A stretch of 64,000 bases of DNA from Gordionus sp. m RMFG-2023 (taxonomy: Eukaryota; Nematomorpha; Gordioida; Chordodea; Parachordodidae), in NCBI RefSeq assembly GCF_954871325.1, contig NC_088776.1:48502569-48566568 (forward strand), read 5' to 3'. Positions 1 through 11,000 of this stretch are shown piece after piece (position 1 is the first letter of the stretch; each line of letters opens with the position of its first letter). The notes beneath the pieces are model-generated. The model ran no database searches, had not been told where the DNA came from, and saw only the letters and a list, made by a program, of their open reading frames with translations. Made by a program: the position numbers and the translations under genes.

Positions 1-418
1 TTTTTTCATTTTGATGATCAATATCAAATTTGATTTCAAATTATTTCTATTAGAGGTTTATACTATAATATATAGAAGAAAATATATAAACGACATTATT
101 TCGATATATACTTTTCTAAACAAAGAGAAGATAATGTGAATAATTAACTATTCATTATAACAATTTTATCATCTATTCATTAAATTAAAATAACTTTATT
201 ATTGTATTATTATAATAATTTAACATTTTATATGTAATCCACTATGTATATTTTTTTTAAACAAAGATTTTATATCAAATAAATCTGTGCAAAACCATTT
301 TAATGGGTCTATCTTGTCGTGATGTTGGTTTTTATTAATTATTTTTTTGGGATTCAAATTATGTTCCGAATATAAAAATTTATAACAATATAAAAAAAAC
401 TAATAAATATTTGAATAA
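1..418. other. AT-rich flank, nothing recognised
   Basis: Low-complexity AT-rich DNA to the left of the foldback element. No reading frame, RNA gene or terminal repeat can be supported here. Confidence 0.5.
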
Positions 419-660
419 CGCAAGGTCTATAAGTCGAAAGGCTTGGTAATACGAAAGGCTAAAAAATAATATTGAAAATAAAAATAACAAAGAAAATGAT
501 TAATGAGATATTTGATTGATTTATTGCTTTTTTTAGAGAAAAAGTATTATAATTACATTACATTATAATATATTAAAAATATGGAAATTTTAAGATCTTT
601 TCAATTTTTTTATTAATTCTTTGAAATAATTTGCGGTTTTTAAAAATTAATTTTATATAT

Positions 661-1450
661 TAATTTTTAAATTATGCAATCTACCGACCGCACCCTATTC
701 TCTTCCCTGCTCAATGGTACGGGACATGAGTTTCTTGAGGCCATCCCTTCTACCAATCTTCAGCTTCAACTATCTAACAATGAATTTACCCACGCCATCG
801 GCATTCGTCTAAATTGTTCCATCACTCACCCTCACATCTGCTCAGGGTGCAACTCGCCAGTTGACTCGAAGGGTAGACATAGTTTACATTGTCGCTCCTG
901 CAATGGACGATTCATCAGACACAAGCAATGTAATACAATCATCCAACATGCTCTGAAATCCGCCCAAATTCCTTCCACTATAGAACCACAGGGTCTTTTT
1001 AGATCTGACGGTAAACGTCCTGACGGGATCTCTCAAATCCCATGGAGGAGAGGCCAACTTTTGGTATGGGACTATTCCTGTATTGACCCCTTGGCCCCAT
1101 CCAACCACGCCATCAACATCCTTGACCAGAAGGAACAACTTAAAACTTCTAAATACACAGAAATAATGAACGATCATTGCTTTATCCCAATCATATCAAC
1201 CACTCTTGGCACCTTCGGCAAACTCGCCTTAGCATTTTTCAAAAACTTAGGATCACAAATCAGCAAACTCTCAGAAGAACCTCGAGAGGGTTTTTTTCTT
1301 CGTCAACGACTATCCATAGCGATTCTCAAAGCTAATTATATCAGTTTCAATGGTAGTCTTCTAGCCAAAGAGCTATCCTAAACAACACTTACGTCCCTTT
1401 TTCATTTTTGTTTCCCTGCGCCACACCATCTCCGTTCTTTTTTTTAATAG
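661..1450 (+). mobile_element. 5'-truncated non-LTR retrotransposon tail inserted in foldback arm
   Basis: The right arm of the surrounding foldback is continuous at the point where the left arm is broken by about 790 bases of markedly less AT-rich sequence. That sequence encodes the end of a LINE protein followed by about 65 bases of 3' flank ending in a T-rich run. This is what 5'-truncated LINE insertion produces. Exact ends are blurred because the host arm is AT-rich. Confidence 0.7.
674..1381 (+). CDS. C-terminal restriction-like endonuclease domain of a LINE polyprotein (fragment)
   Basis: A 235-residue open frame looks like the C-terminal part of the RT-plus-endonuclease protein of RLE-bearing non-LTR retrotransposons (R2/NeSL-like grade). 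It shows a zinc knuckle of the CxxC...HxxxxC type (CSGC, then GRHSLHC) at about residues 57-73. A PD-(D/E)xK-like core follows: DGKRPDG near residue 113, then GQLLVWDYSCID, then a lysine pair and KY. The ending ...FFLRQRLSIAILKANYISFNGSLL is typical of this group. In the family this domain nicks the target DNA. The RT domain is absent here, so the ATG is probably just an internal methionine of a truncated copy. The stop and the frame are intact, so the insertion may be fairly recent. Confidence 0.65.
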   Translation: MQSTDRTLFSSLLNGTGHEFLEAIPSTNLQLQLSNNEFTHAIGIRLNCSITHPHICSGCNSPVDSKGRHSLHCRSCNGRFIRHKQCNTIIQHALKSAQIPSTIEPQGLFRSDGKRPDGISQIPWRRGQLLVWDYSCIDPLAPSNHAINILDQKEQLKTSKYTEIMNDHCFIPIISTTLGTFGKLALAFFKNLGSQISKLSEEPREGFFLRQRLSIAILKANYISFNGSLLAKELS

Positions 1451-2824
1451 TATTATTATATATTATAATAATATATTTTTGATTTTATTATATTAATTTT
1501 TATAATATTTGGTTATGATTTTATATATTAAGTAAGTATAAATATATTGTAATTAGTTGATAAAGAAGTAAATAAGAAATATAAATTTTTTAAGGTTTTT
1601 TAATTTGAGAAAGCATTTAAGAAGGGAAAGGCTAACATCTTAAACGTAATTTTGAATATAATTATATCAATGAACTCAGAATTTAATTCTCTATCCAAAA
1701 CTGCTTAGATAAACTTTTTTACGTTTCCGGTTAATAAAATAATTTTTTTGTCGCGAAAGCCTTTTATAAGGGAAAGGCTAACATCTTAAACGTAATTTTG
1801 AATATAATTATATCATTGTACTCAGAATTTATAAGATGTTAGCCTTTCCCCTATAAAAGGCTTTCGCGACAAAAAAATTATTTTGTGAACCGAAAACGTA
1901 AAAAAATACATCTAAGGGGTTTTGGATAAAAAACTAAATTCTGAGTTCAATGATATAATTATATTCAAAATTACGTTTAAGATGTTAGCCTTTCCCCTAT
2001 AAATGTCTTTCGCGACAAAATATTTATTTTGTGAACCGGAAATATAAAAAAATACATATAAGCGGTTTTGGATAGAGAATTAAATTCTGAGTTCAATGAT
2101 ATAAATATATTTAAAATTACGTTTAAGATGTTAGCCTTTCCCCTATAAAAGTCTTTCGCGACAAAAAATTTATTTTGTGAACCGGAAACGTAAAAAAATA
2201 CATCTAACCGGTTTTGGACAGAGAATTAAAATCTGAGTTCAATGATATAATTATATTCAAAATTACGTTTAAGATGTTAGCCTTTCCTTTCTTAAATGCT
2301 TTCTCAAATTAAAAATACCTTAAAAAATTTATGTTTCTTATTTACTTCTTTATCAACTAATTACAATATATTTATACTTACTTAATATATAAAATCATAA
2401 CCAAATATTATAAAAATTAATATAATAAAATTTATTTATAAATTAATATAATAAAATTAATTTTTAAAAACCGCAAATTATTTCAAAGAATTAAAAAAAT
2501 TGAAAAGATCTTAAAATTTCCATATTTTTAATATATTATAATGTAATTATTATAATATTTTTTCTCTAAAAAAGCAATAAATCAATCAAATATCTCATTA
2601 ATCATTTTCTTTGTTATTTTTATTTTCAATATTATTTTTTAGCCTTTCGTATTACCAAGCCTTTCGACTTATAGACCTTGCGAATTTTTTTTACTTAATT
2701 TTTTTTACTTAAAATATAATTTTTTACTTAAAATATAATATAAATATAATATTTTTATTACTTTTAAAATATAATATTTTTTCCTTTCTCTTATAAATTA
2801 AAAAATATTTTTTTACTTTTTATT

Positions 2825-3808
2825 ATGGATCAGGATATTTTCACTCCATCTGACAGTTTATCTTTTTTGGATGATTCCCCATTTGAAAATTTAAGTCATT
2901 CTCAATTTGGTGAAGATTTTCAGGTAAAATTATATTTCAGTTAGCTAAAGTGACTGCCACATAAAATCCTGACCCATATATAAATTATTCAAATAATATT
3001 TTATATCGAATATTTTACCACATTTTCAAATTATGCATCATCATTTCTTGATTTAAGAATTAAGAAAACATTTTTATTAAATTTCATAAATAACCTTGGG
3101 TTTTATCAAAAATTCAAAAAAGTTTTGATGATTATTGTACATCGAAATCGATATATGATTTCGAGGAGGAGGATAATAATGAATCCAATCTAATGTCTGT
3201 CAGTATTCTGAATGAGTTAAGAAGGTAAATATAAATATTTAATTATATAGAATACTCATTATAAAAACTTCTAACAAACATTTTTGAAGCTATATTGGAG
3301 TGACTAAATTTAAATATTATGCTTACATTAAACAAAAATTATGATAGTAATTTGAGTTAATATAAATATTTATTAAACATTTAAAAATAGAGACTTAAGA
3401 ACTTATAAAATCAATAAAGCATATAGTTGCAAAATAGGCATTTTAAAATATGTTTGTTGATTATATAATAAATAGTTAATTTAATTTTAAATATTATATA
3501 TTAAGGAAATCTTACATTATGCCAAATTTAGACGGAGAAGAAATCGAAGAATATTTAACAGATCCGGTTGCTCAAACCTCTGTTGATATTATAGATTTGT
3601 GGCTCGAAACGCTAATCGTTTTCCAAAGCTGTCGACAATGGCCAAGGATTACTTATGCGAACAAACTACGTCCGTAGCAAGCGAACATATTTTTTCTCGA
3701 GCTGGCGCAACCATTACTAAGAAGAGGAATAGGATGTCAGCCACAACGTTAAAACAATGCCTATGTATAAATTCATGGGATGTTAATGTTTTAAATTTGC
3801 GTGACTAA
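2825..3808 (+). pseudogene. hAT transposase remnant with C-terminal dimerisation domain
   Basis: Three pieces look like exons. One runs 2825-2923, starts with ATG, is acidic and ends at a GT. The second runs about 3123-3224 and ends at GTAAAT. The third starts at 3506 after an AG. Pieces two and three join in frame. From 3599 the sequence encodes NANRFPKLSTMAKDYLCEQ followed by TSVASEHIFSRAG, the classic hAT dimerisation signature, ending in SWDVNVLNLRD. A one-base shift lies at the DLW/ARN junction near 3598, and the first two pieces do not join in a clean frame. The central catalytic body is missing, so this is an internally deleted, inactive copy. No ends or target duplication were found. 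Confidence 0.65.
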
Positions 3809-5070
3809 TTTTTTGTATAATTTGTTATTTTTCCATTATTTGTTATTTGATTTATGCATATAATTTTTATTTTTTATTTATGAAAATAATAAAGATATGG
3901 CATTATATATTTTGCATTTGTAAATTTTTACTTATAAAATATAAGAGACTTACTTGCGATAAATGAATAATTTTAAATATACCATTTTTAAATTAAAATA
4001 GTTATTATTTCTAAAAAGAAAGGGGGGGGGGGGGGGTTTATAGATAAAAAAAATTTAATTCCTAATTAGTAGTATCTCTGAAGGTCTAAATGTTTTACTA
4101 ATTTTTTTTATGATATTCATTCTTAAGTATGAATATTTGGATTTTGCATAAGTCATCCACACAATTACCAAAGAAAAAAAATCAATTAAAAATTATAATT
4201 TATAATGATACATTAGTGGTAGAAAGTATTTAGGGGGTTTAACAAGGCCCGCTAACACTCGCTTTAACAATCGTGATATGTAAACAAAATATTTGTAAAA
4301 CTCAGAAATTATGAAAAATAATTTAAAATTTGTCAAGAATTATATCCATGATCTTAAATCAAATAATAATTAAAATCTTGTGTTTCAAATCAAATTTGAT
4401 ATAAAAAATTTATAGTAGTTACATATTACTTAATATTTTTATAAGATTAGGAAAAATATATGTTTTAAATTTAAAAATGAGTTCCTTGCTCAATTTGCCC
4501 TGTATTTTCCTATTATCTACCAATCCTTTAAAAAGTTTCAAATTATATACCACTCATATCTAATACCAAATATTATAAACTAAGTTTAAGTAAAAAAAAA
4601 AAAGAATAAAATATAATATAATAGCAATATCAATATTAAGGTTTAGAAATATTTTTCTAATTATAAAAACTTTTTACTAGTCTGAAAATAAGTATAATTT
4701 TTTTTATATTTCTAGATTTTTAAGGGTGGAGTCAAAAAGTAATGAAAGAAAAAATTTCTTACTGAATCCAAATATTTTATAACATCTTTCCAATATCAAA
4801 ATTTTTTAAATAGGCTTAAAACAATTTTAAATAAAATTTTCCTCATTGGAATAAAATATAATTGCAGTGACACCTTATTACTAGATCCAATAGTTTTAGA
4901 AAATAAATATCCAAAACTTTTTACAAGACTTTAAACATAAATAAAATGTTTTTTTAATTTTTACATTTCAAGCGTGGTGTTAAAAAAAATGGCAATATAA
5001 ATTTCTTTATAAAAATAAAATTTTAGAACTTTATAATATTAAAAACCACTAAGATTAAAAGAAAGTTTTA
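3809..5070. other. AT-rich DNA with a long G run
   Basis: No gene seen. A run of about 16 G at 4022-4037 stands out. The rest is low-complexity AT sequence. Confidence 0.5.
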
Positions 5071-5075
5071 AAAAA

Positions 5076-5453
5076 ACTTAAAGATGACGATTAAGACAAT
5101 TGTAACTTTTCTAAGGTACGTATTCACTGAAAATTTAATTTAACTTGTTTACAATATATATTTTTACCTATTAGCTTCAAAAAAATTCGACAAAACTTAA
5201 AAATGACGATTATGACAATTGTCACTTTTCTAAGGTACATATTCATTTAAAATTTAATTTAACATGTTTACAATATATATTTTTACCTATTTGCTTCAAA
5301 AAAATTCGAAAAAACTTAAAAATGATGATTATGACAATTGTCACTTTTCTAAGGTACATATTCACTGAAAATTTAATTTAACATGACAATATATATTTTT
5401 ACCTATTTGCTTCAAAAAAATCGAAATAACTTAAAAATGACGATTATGACAAA
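5076..5453. repeat. 119-bp tandem repeat, just over three copies
   Basis: Units begin at about 5076, 5195, 5314 and 5429, each opening with ACTTAAA(G/A)ATGA and containing GACAATTGT(C/A)ACTTTTC and TTTACCTATT. Spacing is 119, 119 and 115 bases. The units are close to identical, pointing to recent amplification. Confidence 0.8.
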
Positions 5454-5454
5454 T

Positions 5455-5609
5455 TTTAACGCAAGCCGACCCAGCAAGCTGACTAGTCGAGTCGGCTCAT
5501 TGGGTCGGGTCTGATCTATGGCTAAATGAGTTTGCTCGGGTTTAAGGTCGTTTTTTTCGGCTCAAACCTTGCTGGGTTTTCGGCCAAGCCGACCCAGCAA
5601 TTTAACACT
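5455..5609. mobile_element. Probable hAT-type terminal segment with inverted GCCGACCCAGC motifs
   Basis: GCCGACCCAGCAA occurs at both sides of this stretch. The right side ends in CAGCAATTTAACACTA, which resembles hAT 3' ends (a stretch reading TTTAAC followed by ACACTR). No partner end was located, so this is a fragment or one half of an element. Confidence 0.35.
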
Positions 5610-5610
5610 A

Positions 5611-5993
5611 GTCCATATATATATAAAAGCCTGGGGGCTTTGCCCCCCAGACCCCTTTTAAAGGGCCTTCGGCCCTTTTGCCCTGCCTTCGGCCGGGTTT
5701 ATCTTACAAATCATAACCATAATAATATATAATAAATATATTTTTTAAATGCTTCAATAATTCGTTATTATGATTTAGTAGGTTATTCTTAATGACTTTA
5801 TAATAATACTATCCAGAATAATTTCACTAGTAATATAATATCCTTCCACAAACATCAAATCCAGTATAAATATTAATGGTATTTATTTGATATAAAGTCA
5901 CCACTTTTAAGTCTTTTGAACGTATAATCTAAAAATAAATTTTTGCTCTGGGAGGGGTCCAAACCCGAAAACCACCCCCGTAGCTACGCCACC
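5611..5993 (-). mobile_element. hAT-derived MITE, one end truncated
   Basis: This is the reverse-orientation relative of the element at 29637-30000. Both share the terminal block with GTAGCTACGCCAC and the GGAGGGGTCCAAACCCGAAA stretch, and the AT-rich body matches along its length. The left end here lacks the roughly 35 terminal bases present in the other copy. It contains two GC-rich hairpins near 5630-5700, GGGGGCTTTGCCCCC and AAAGGGCCTTCGGCCCTTT. Confidence 0.75.
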
Positions 5994-7394
5994 GAATGAA
6001 AGTATGTCTGCAAATCTTATCATAAAACATATTTCCAGTTTATCTTTAAAGAAGAACTAAGAAAACATCCCTATGAAAATAAAAGTTGAATAAAATAAAT
6101 AAAAAATTATTAAGCCCAAATTTTTATGTAATTATTTTAATTGTGTTAATGTTTTTTAAATACAAATAAAAAAAAATTTCAATGGAAATTATCTATTTAA
6201 ATTTTATTCATTAAATTTTTTTAATCAAAATTATTACAACAAAAAGTTTATAAAAATGCTTAATTATATAAAAAAAAAATATATAACAACTAACTTTTAA
6301 CAACTAAAATTGTTTTTAATTTTATGATTGATCAATTTATATAGAAGTTTATTCTCGGGCCAGTTAACTCATACATTGTATTGAATGGCCCTTGTATTAG
6401 TAAAAATATATAATTTATAAACTTTATTTTAAATATAAATCATAACAATAATAGAATAAATAATTAAATGACATTACATTTATACTTCAACTAATAAATA
6501 AAGAAAAGATTAGAATGTAAATTTGCATTTATTACAAAAAAAAATAGTTTAACTAAGCGATAATTGGTTAATCGAATCAAAAAATTCGGATCCAACTAAA
6601 ACCATGACGTATGAATCAGCACCAAAACGTCTTCGCATTCAATTTGCTCCCCAACCCCCCCCCCCCCCCCTCTTCCCAATTTAGAAGAACACCTTATATA
6701 TAATAAATAAAAACATTTACTTTACAAATCATTTAATAATTCATAAGGAATCTTTAGTTTAAAATAAACATTATAATAAGATTTTAAATATAAGAAATCT
6801 TTAACATTAAAAAATAAATAATATTTTTTTTAAATTTAATCATACAATAAGATTTAAATATAAGAAAATAAATAAGATCATATGCGGTACACTACACTTG
6901 AAAGTGTATATAACTTTTTACATTGAGAATCAGATCACCGGTTAATTTGGTATAGAAATAGGATAATAAACACAATTTTGTTGAATGTATAATTGACTAG
7001 TTTTGTTTGTAAAATAAATTGAATGTAAATTAAAATAAATTTAAATAGTCTAAGTTTAATAAAAAAAAATATATATAAAACTTTATAACATATTTTGTAC
7101 CTCTGTATTGATATTATATATAAAAATGTATTAAAATGAAAACGTAAAAAAATTGGACTAATATTAAAATAGAGTAATCATAAAAATTTTTATATAAATA
7201 TTTTATTATGAATTAAATTTATATTAGAAGTATGTTTAGAGATTGTAATATTGAAATTCTTTACATTGAGAGTAACGTATGAAAATTTAATATACATTAA
7301 GAATTAAAATTAATGGGTTGATATTTTTTAAGGAACCATTAATTACTAATCATTTTAAAATTATATGCGCGGAAAAGATAAATCGTTTCTATCC
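5994..7394. other. AT-rich DNA downstream of QSOX
   Basis: This stretch lies 3' of the QSOX stop codon on the minus strand. A minus-strand AATAAA about 190 bases past the stop (near 7202-7207) could serve as polyadenylation signal. A C run at about 6655-6670 is the only other notable feature. Confidence 0.4.
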
Positions 7395-8020
7395 TCAGTC
7401 TGATATCTTAGCACATTTACCATTTACTAAGTCCCTTCCTTCGAAAGGTCTATCCCTCCCATAATAAAGCGTCATAAACTGTAACAGGTTGTTTCGATTC
7501 CAGTATTTACCATAATGGATACCATCGTTAATAAAAATTCGACAATTATAACATAATGATGTAGGGGGGAATAATATTTTAGGAGCTAGGGGGTCGTTAC
7601 TAGAACTATTTGATTTCGAATCTTTGGCTAAACGAGAATTAACAGTGTTATGGGCGGCCCAGAACCAAAATAAGGCTGTGGATGGGTATTTTGGCAGTCT
7701 TCGCTTGCTATCAGGCAGAGAAAAGGGTTTATTCAAGAGAGCATTGTTAAAATTTTGATTGAGATCGTTGGAAGATTGATCTGATTGAATTTGACGATAT
7801 CGCAAATTTCTACGGTAACGACTCGATCTGACGGATAAATTTTGTTTAAGAACTGGTTGTATGGGTTGGTTTTCGAACAAATTTAGAGAAATAGACTGGT
7901 AAGCCGTTAGGAGATCGGAACTCATGGCCAAGAAGTGAGTGGTGCATTCACGGCAACCGAAAAAGTCACGGAGATAATCCCGGATAATTAGCAAAGTAAG
8001 GAGACCGTCTTGGTAAGCAT
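7395..8020 (-). CDS. QSOX1: QSOX exon 10: Erv catalytic core and C-terminus
   Basis: Opens after CCCCAG. It contains IRDYLRDFFGCRECTTHF with the Erv CxxC, the HN-containing helix LFWFWAAHNTVNSRLA that binds FAD, and SLCYNC. It ends with TGA at 7395-7397. The N/R/S-rich insert lies between CREC and the FAD helix. Confidence 0.9.
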
Positions 8021-11000
8021 CTGGGGATTTAAAAAAATTAAGGAACACTGTAACTAATATAAATAAAAAGTATATATTAATCTCACAGAAGAGGAAATTT
8101 GGACACTTTAGAAAAAATATTATATTGCCCCCTTTTCCTAGAAATTTAAAAGTGGGAAATATTAAGAATGGGATCCAAAATCAAAGCTAGAAATCTTTAG
8201 ATAAGCGGAATTACATGGAAGTATAAAAATAATTACGAGTAACGGAATTTTTATAAGCGTTGACGGTTAAAGTGTGGAATAAAGTCCAGAGACCACAGGT
8301 GTAACCTCTCAGGGTGGGTTGACTGCCCTTGCAACCTATCCATTTTCGATGTTCGGGAGGAAAAACATAGCTTGAAACGTTCTGGTGATTTTTAAAAAAA
8401 ATTTTAAATGATATTTCTGATGTTCAATATTTTTAAAAATATAGATATGTTTCTTTAAACAAAATTCAAAATTGTTATTAAATTAATTAAGTGTTGTATA
8501 TACCTGTTGTTTATGTCTGTATAATCTATTTTATAGCAAACCAACGTATTTAAATTTTAAGTAAATTGAAATTTTAAATTACCAATTAAATTAAGATATT
8601 ATATATTTTTAAGTACATTATAACAATTTCGTAACTATAGACCGGTTTCGATATTGTTAGATCTCATCATCAGTATAACATTACTCTTAATATCATTGTA
8701 TGTACATTGATAATGAATATTTAATAGAGCTGTATTCAAAAAAGTAACGCATTCTTTCGTTACCTTGCAAACAAAAGTAACATGTTACCGTCACTTTTCG
8801 TTGCCTAAAAAATATTATATAAATTTTATTTTTAACAATTAATCAATATTTTGATCAGATATACAAAAGCGCTTAATGTTTAGTAATGCTTTCGCTGGGC
8901 TAAAAAACGTTTTCTTACACATGAGAGGGTTGTATTAGGGCCATTCCATGTTAAATCTATCATGATTAGGCCGACCCCTTTAATATTGTTACAAATATTT
9001 GGAATTATTTAGATAGGTAAAAAAATGAGAAAGCCGTTTATTTTAACTCGCTTATACACCTTGTTCCCGAGATACAGGGCTTCAGAGGTGCGAAAAATAG
9101 CGACTTTCTAATCTGCATTGAAAAAAATCTCTAAAGGTCTATAAGAAAAAAATTAGGCGCCAATTTGAGTCTTTAACTTCCGGTTTACCTATATTGCCTT
9201 CCCATGTTTTTAAGCAATAAAGGGAGTTGGTTTTCTAAAAAATTTTGTTGCCCTACATCTTTTATAAATATATATAAGATGTAAACTTGGCGACGCAATC
9301 GGCCCTTCCGAAATATGTATTTTTACCAAAAATTGAAATATTTAAATGCTTAAAATATATGGCGCTATATAAAACTACAAATTATTGTTAAAATTTTGTT
9401 TCTAATTTATCAATAATAGGATATTTTCAGAAATTTATACTAATATATCTCGAATATTAAATGTACCAATTAAATTGAGGGGTAGAAGTGCCAAATACCC
9501 TTTAGACATCTTATAATGTATCAATTTAATTCACATAAATATTCGCGTGAAATGTAATAATTAATATTTGAGATTCTATTTAATTTGAATAAAATTTATA
9601 TCCTGGTAAATTGGATAAAAATATAAAATTTTTGCGTTCCTGATATTGAGCTCTATATTGAATCTCTTTTGAATTATTTGCTTTTTCTCATATTCGTCAT
9701 CTAAATAAAAAAAATCTATTCCTTAATAAAAAATATAATATATATTAATAAACTAGAAAATTTATACCTTTAATATTTTTCTTAGAATAGGCAAAAAACT
9801 CTTTATGACAAGTTATTTATTCTGAAACAGGTCTTACGTTTCATTGTACCACCGACCGTCACATACCGATTTGCCATGAGATGTGGCCCATAATGAAATC
9901 ATTTTCATAAGTGGTTACGATTGATTTTTTTTGCGATTCTTATATTGTGATGCTGCTCCATCTGAAAAGTAGCAGATTTGGATGGTTTTAAATTTCCAGT
10001 TAAATAGCAGACTAAATATTTTTGAAATAAGTGAATGGCAACTGAATGAGATTCCGATATTACGTAGCTTAAATGAATTAAACTTTTAAGTGTCTTGTAA
10101 TTAATCGCAAAAGGATGAATGGTAACTTGTGCTTTATCAATAATATCCTAGTATTTCACCTTAAACCACAAGAGAATAATTTTCACCAAAATCTGCTTTT
10201 ATTTTAATAGAATTCATGCCTTAAAAAGTTTTTGAGATATAAAAAATTAAAAATTTTACAGGTGCGAAAATTTCGCATTTTTGAGGCTCTGTATCTTGAG
10301 ATGTGAGTTAAAATAAACCCATTTATATTATTTTCTGATCTAATAATTCTAGCAATTTTTAACAATTTTAAAAGGGTCGACCGAAAATAGAACTATTTGG
10401 CTTGACATAAATGGCACAGAAATTCAAAATATTTTAGCATAAACAATAAAGATATCTTAATATTGTTGAATTAGCAACAAAATTTTAACCATAATTCGTA
10501 GTTTCGTATAGCGCCATCTATTTTATGCAAATAAAATTTTCAGTAAAAATGCATATTTCGGAAGGGCCAATCACCAAAGTTTTACATCAAATATATACTT
10601 ATAAAAGATGTCTAAAATTCCGAAAACCAACTCCCTTTATTGTATAAAACACGGGTAAAGAAATATAGATAAATGGAAGTTAAAAACTCAAATTGGGGCC
10701 TAATTTATTTTCTTATGATAGACCTTTATAGATTTTTTCTTACCTACAATTTGATATATTATATAAATTTTTACTATAAATAGTGAGATATAATAATTTT
10801 AAAATTTTACAGATTCGAAAGTCACAATTTTTAGCATCTTTGAGGCCCTGTATGGAACTAAGTGTGCTAGCAAGGTTAAAACAATTCTAGAAATATTTAA
10901 CAATTTTAAAGGTGGCGGCCGAAAACGTGCCTTTTTGATTGATTTGACTTGGAATGGCCCTATAAATAATTGTTTTACTTAATTTTATCCTGAATTAAGT

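Larger units (their letters stand above)
419..2682. mobile_element. Foldback-type element with long inverted arms
   Basis: The left end CGCAAGGTCTATAAGTCG is matched in inverted orientation at 2665-2682. The match continues inward for about 240 bases (419-660 against about 2450-2682) and resumes at about 1480-1800 against 1826-2400. The inner arms are built from units of roughly 140 bases, each containing a block reading AGGGAAAGGCTAACATC, or its complement, about three times in the right arm and one to two times in the left. The centre lies near 1825. No transposase is encoded. The architecture (long inverted repeats carrying tandem sub-repeats) is that of foldback elements. No clear target-site duplication was seen, so the superfamily is unknown. 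The left arm is interrupted by a LINE fragment. Confidence 0.75.

Noticed and set aside
58-140. Long-TIR element as a Mutator or Helitron
   Set aside because: No transposase, no helicase and no 9-bp or CTRR-type ends; foldback architecture describes it better.
884-1177. 97-residue minus-strand open frame
   Set aside because: Antisense shadow of the LINE endonuclease frame.
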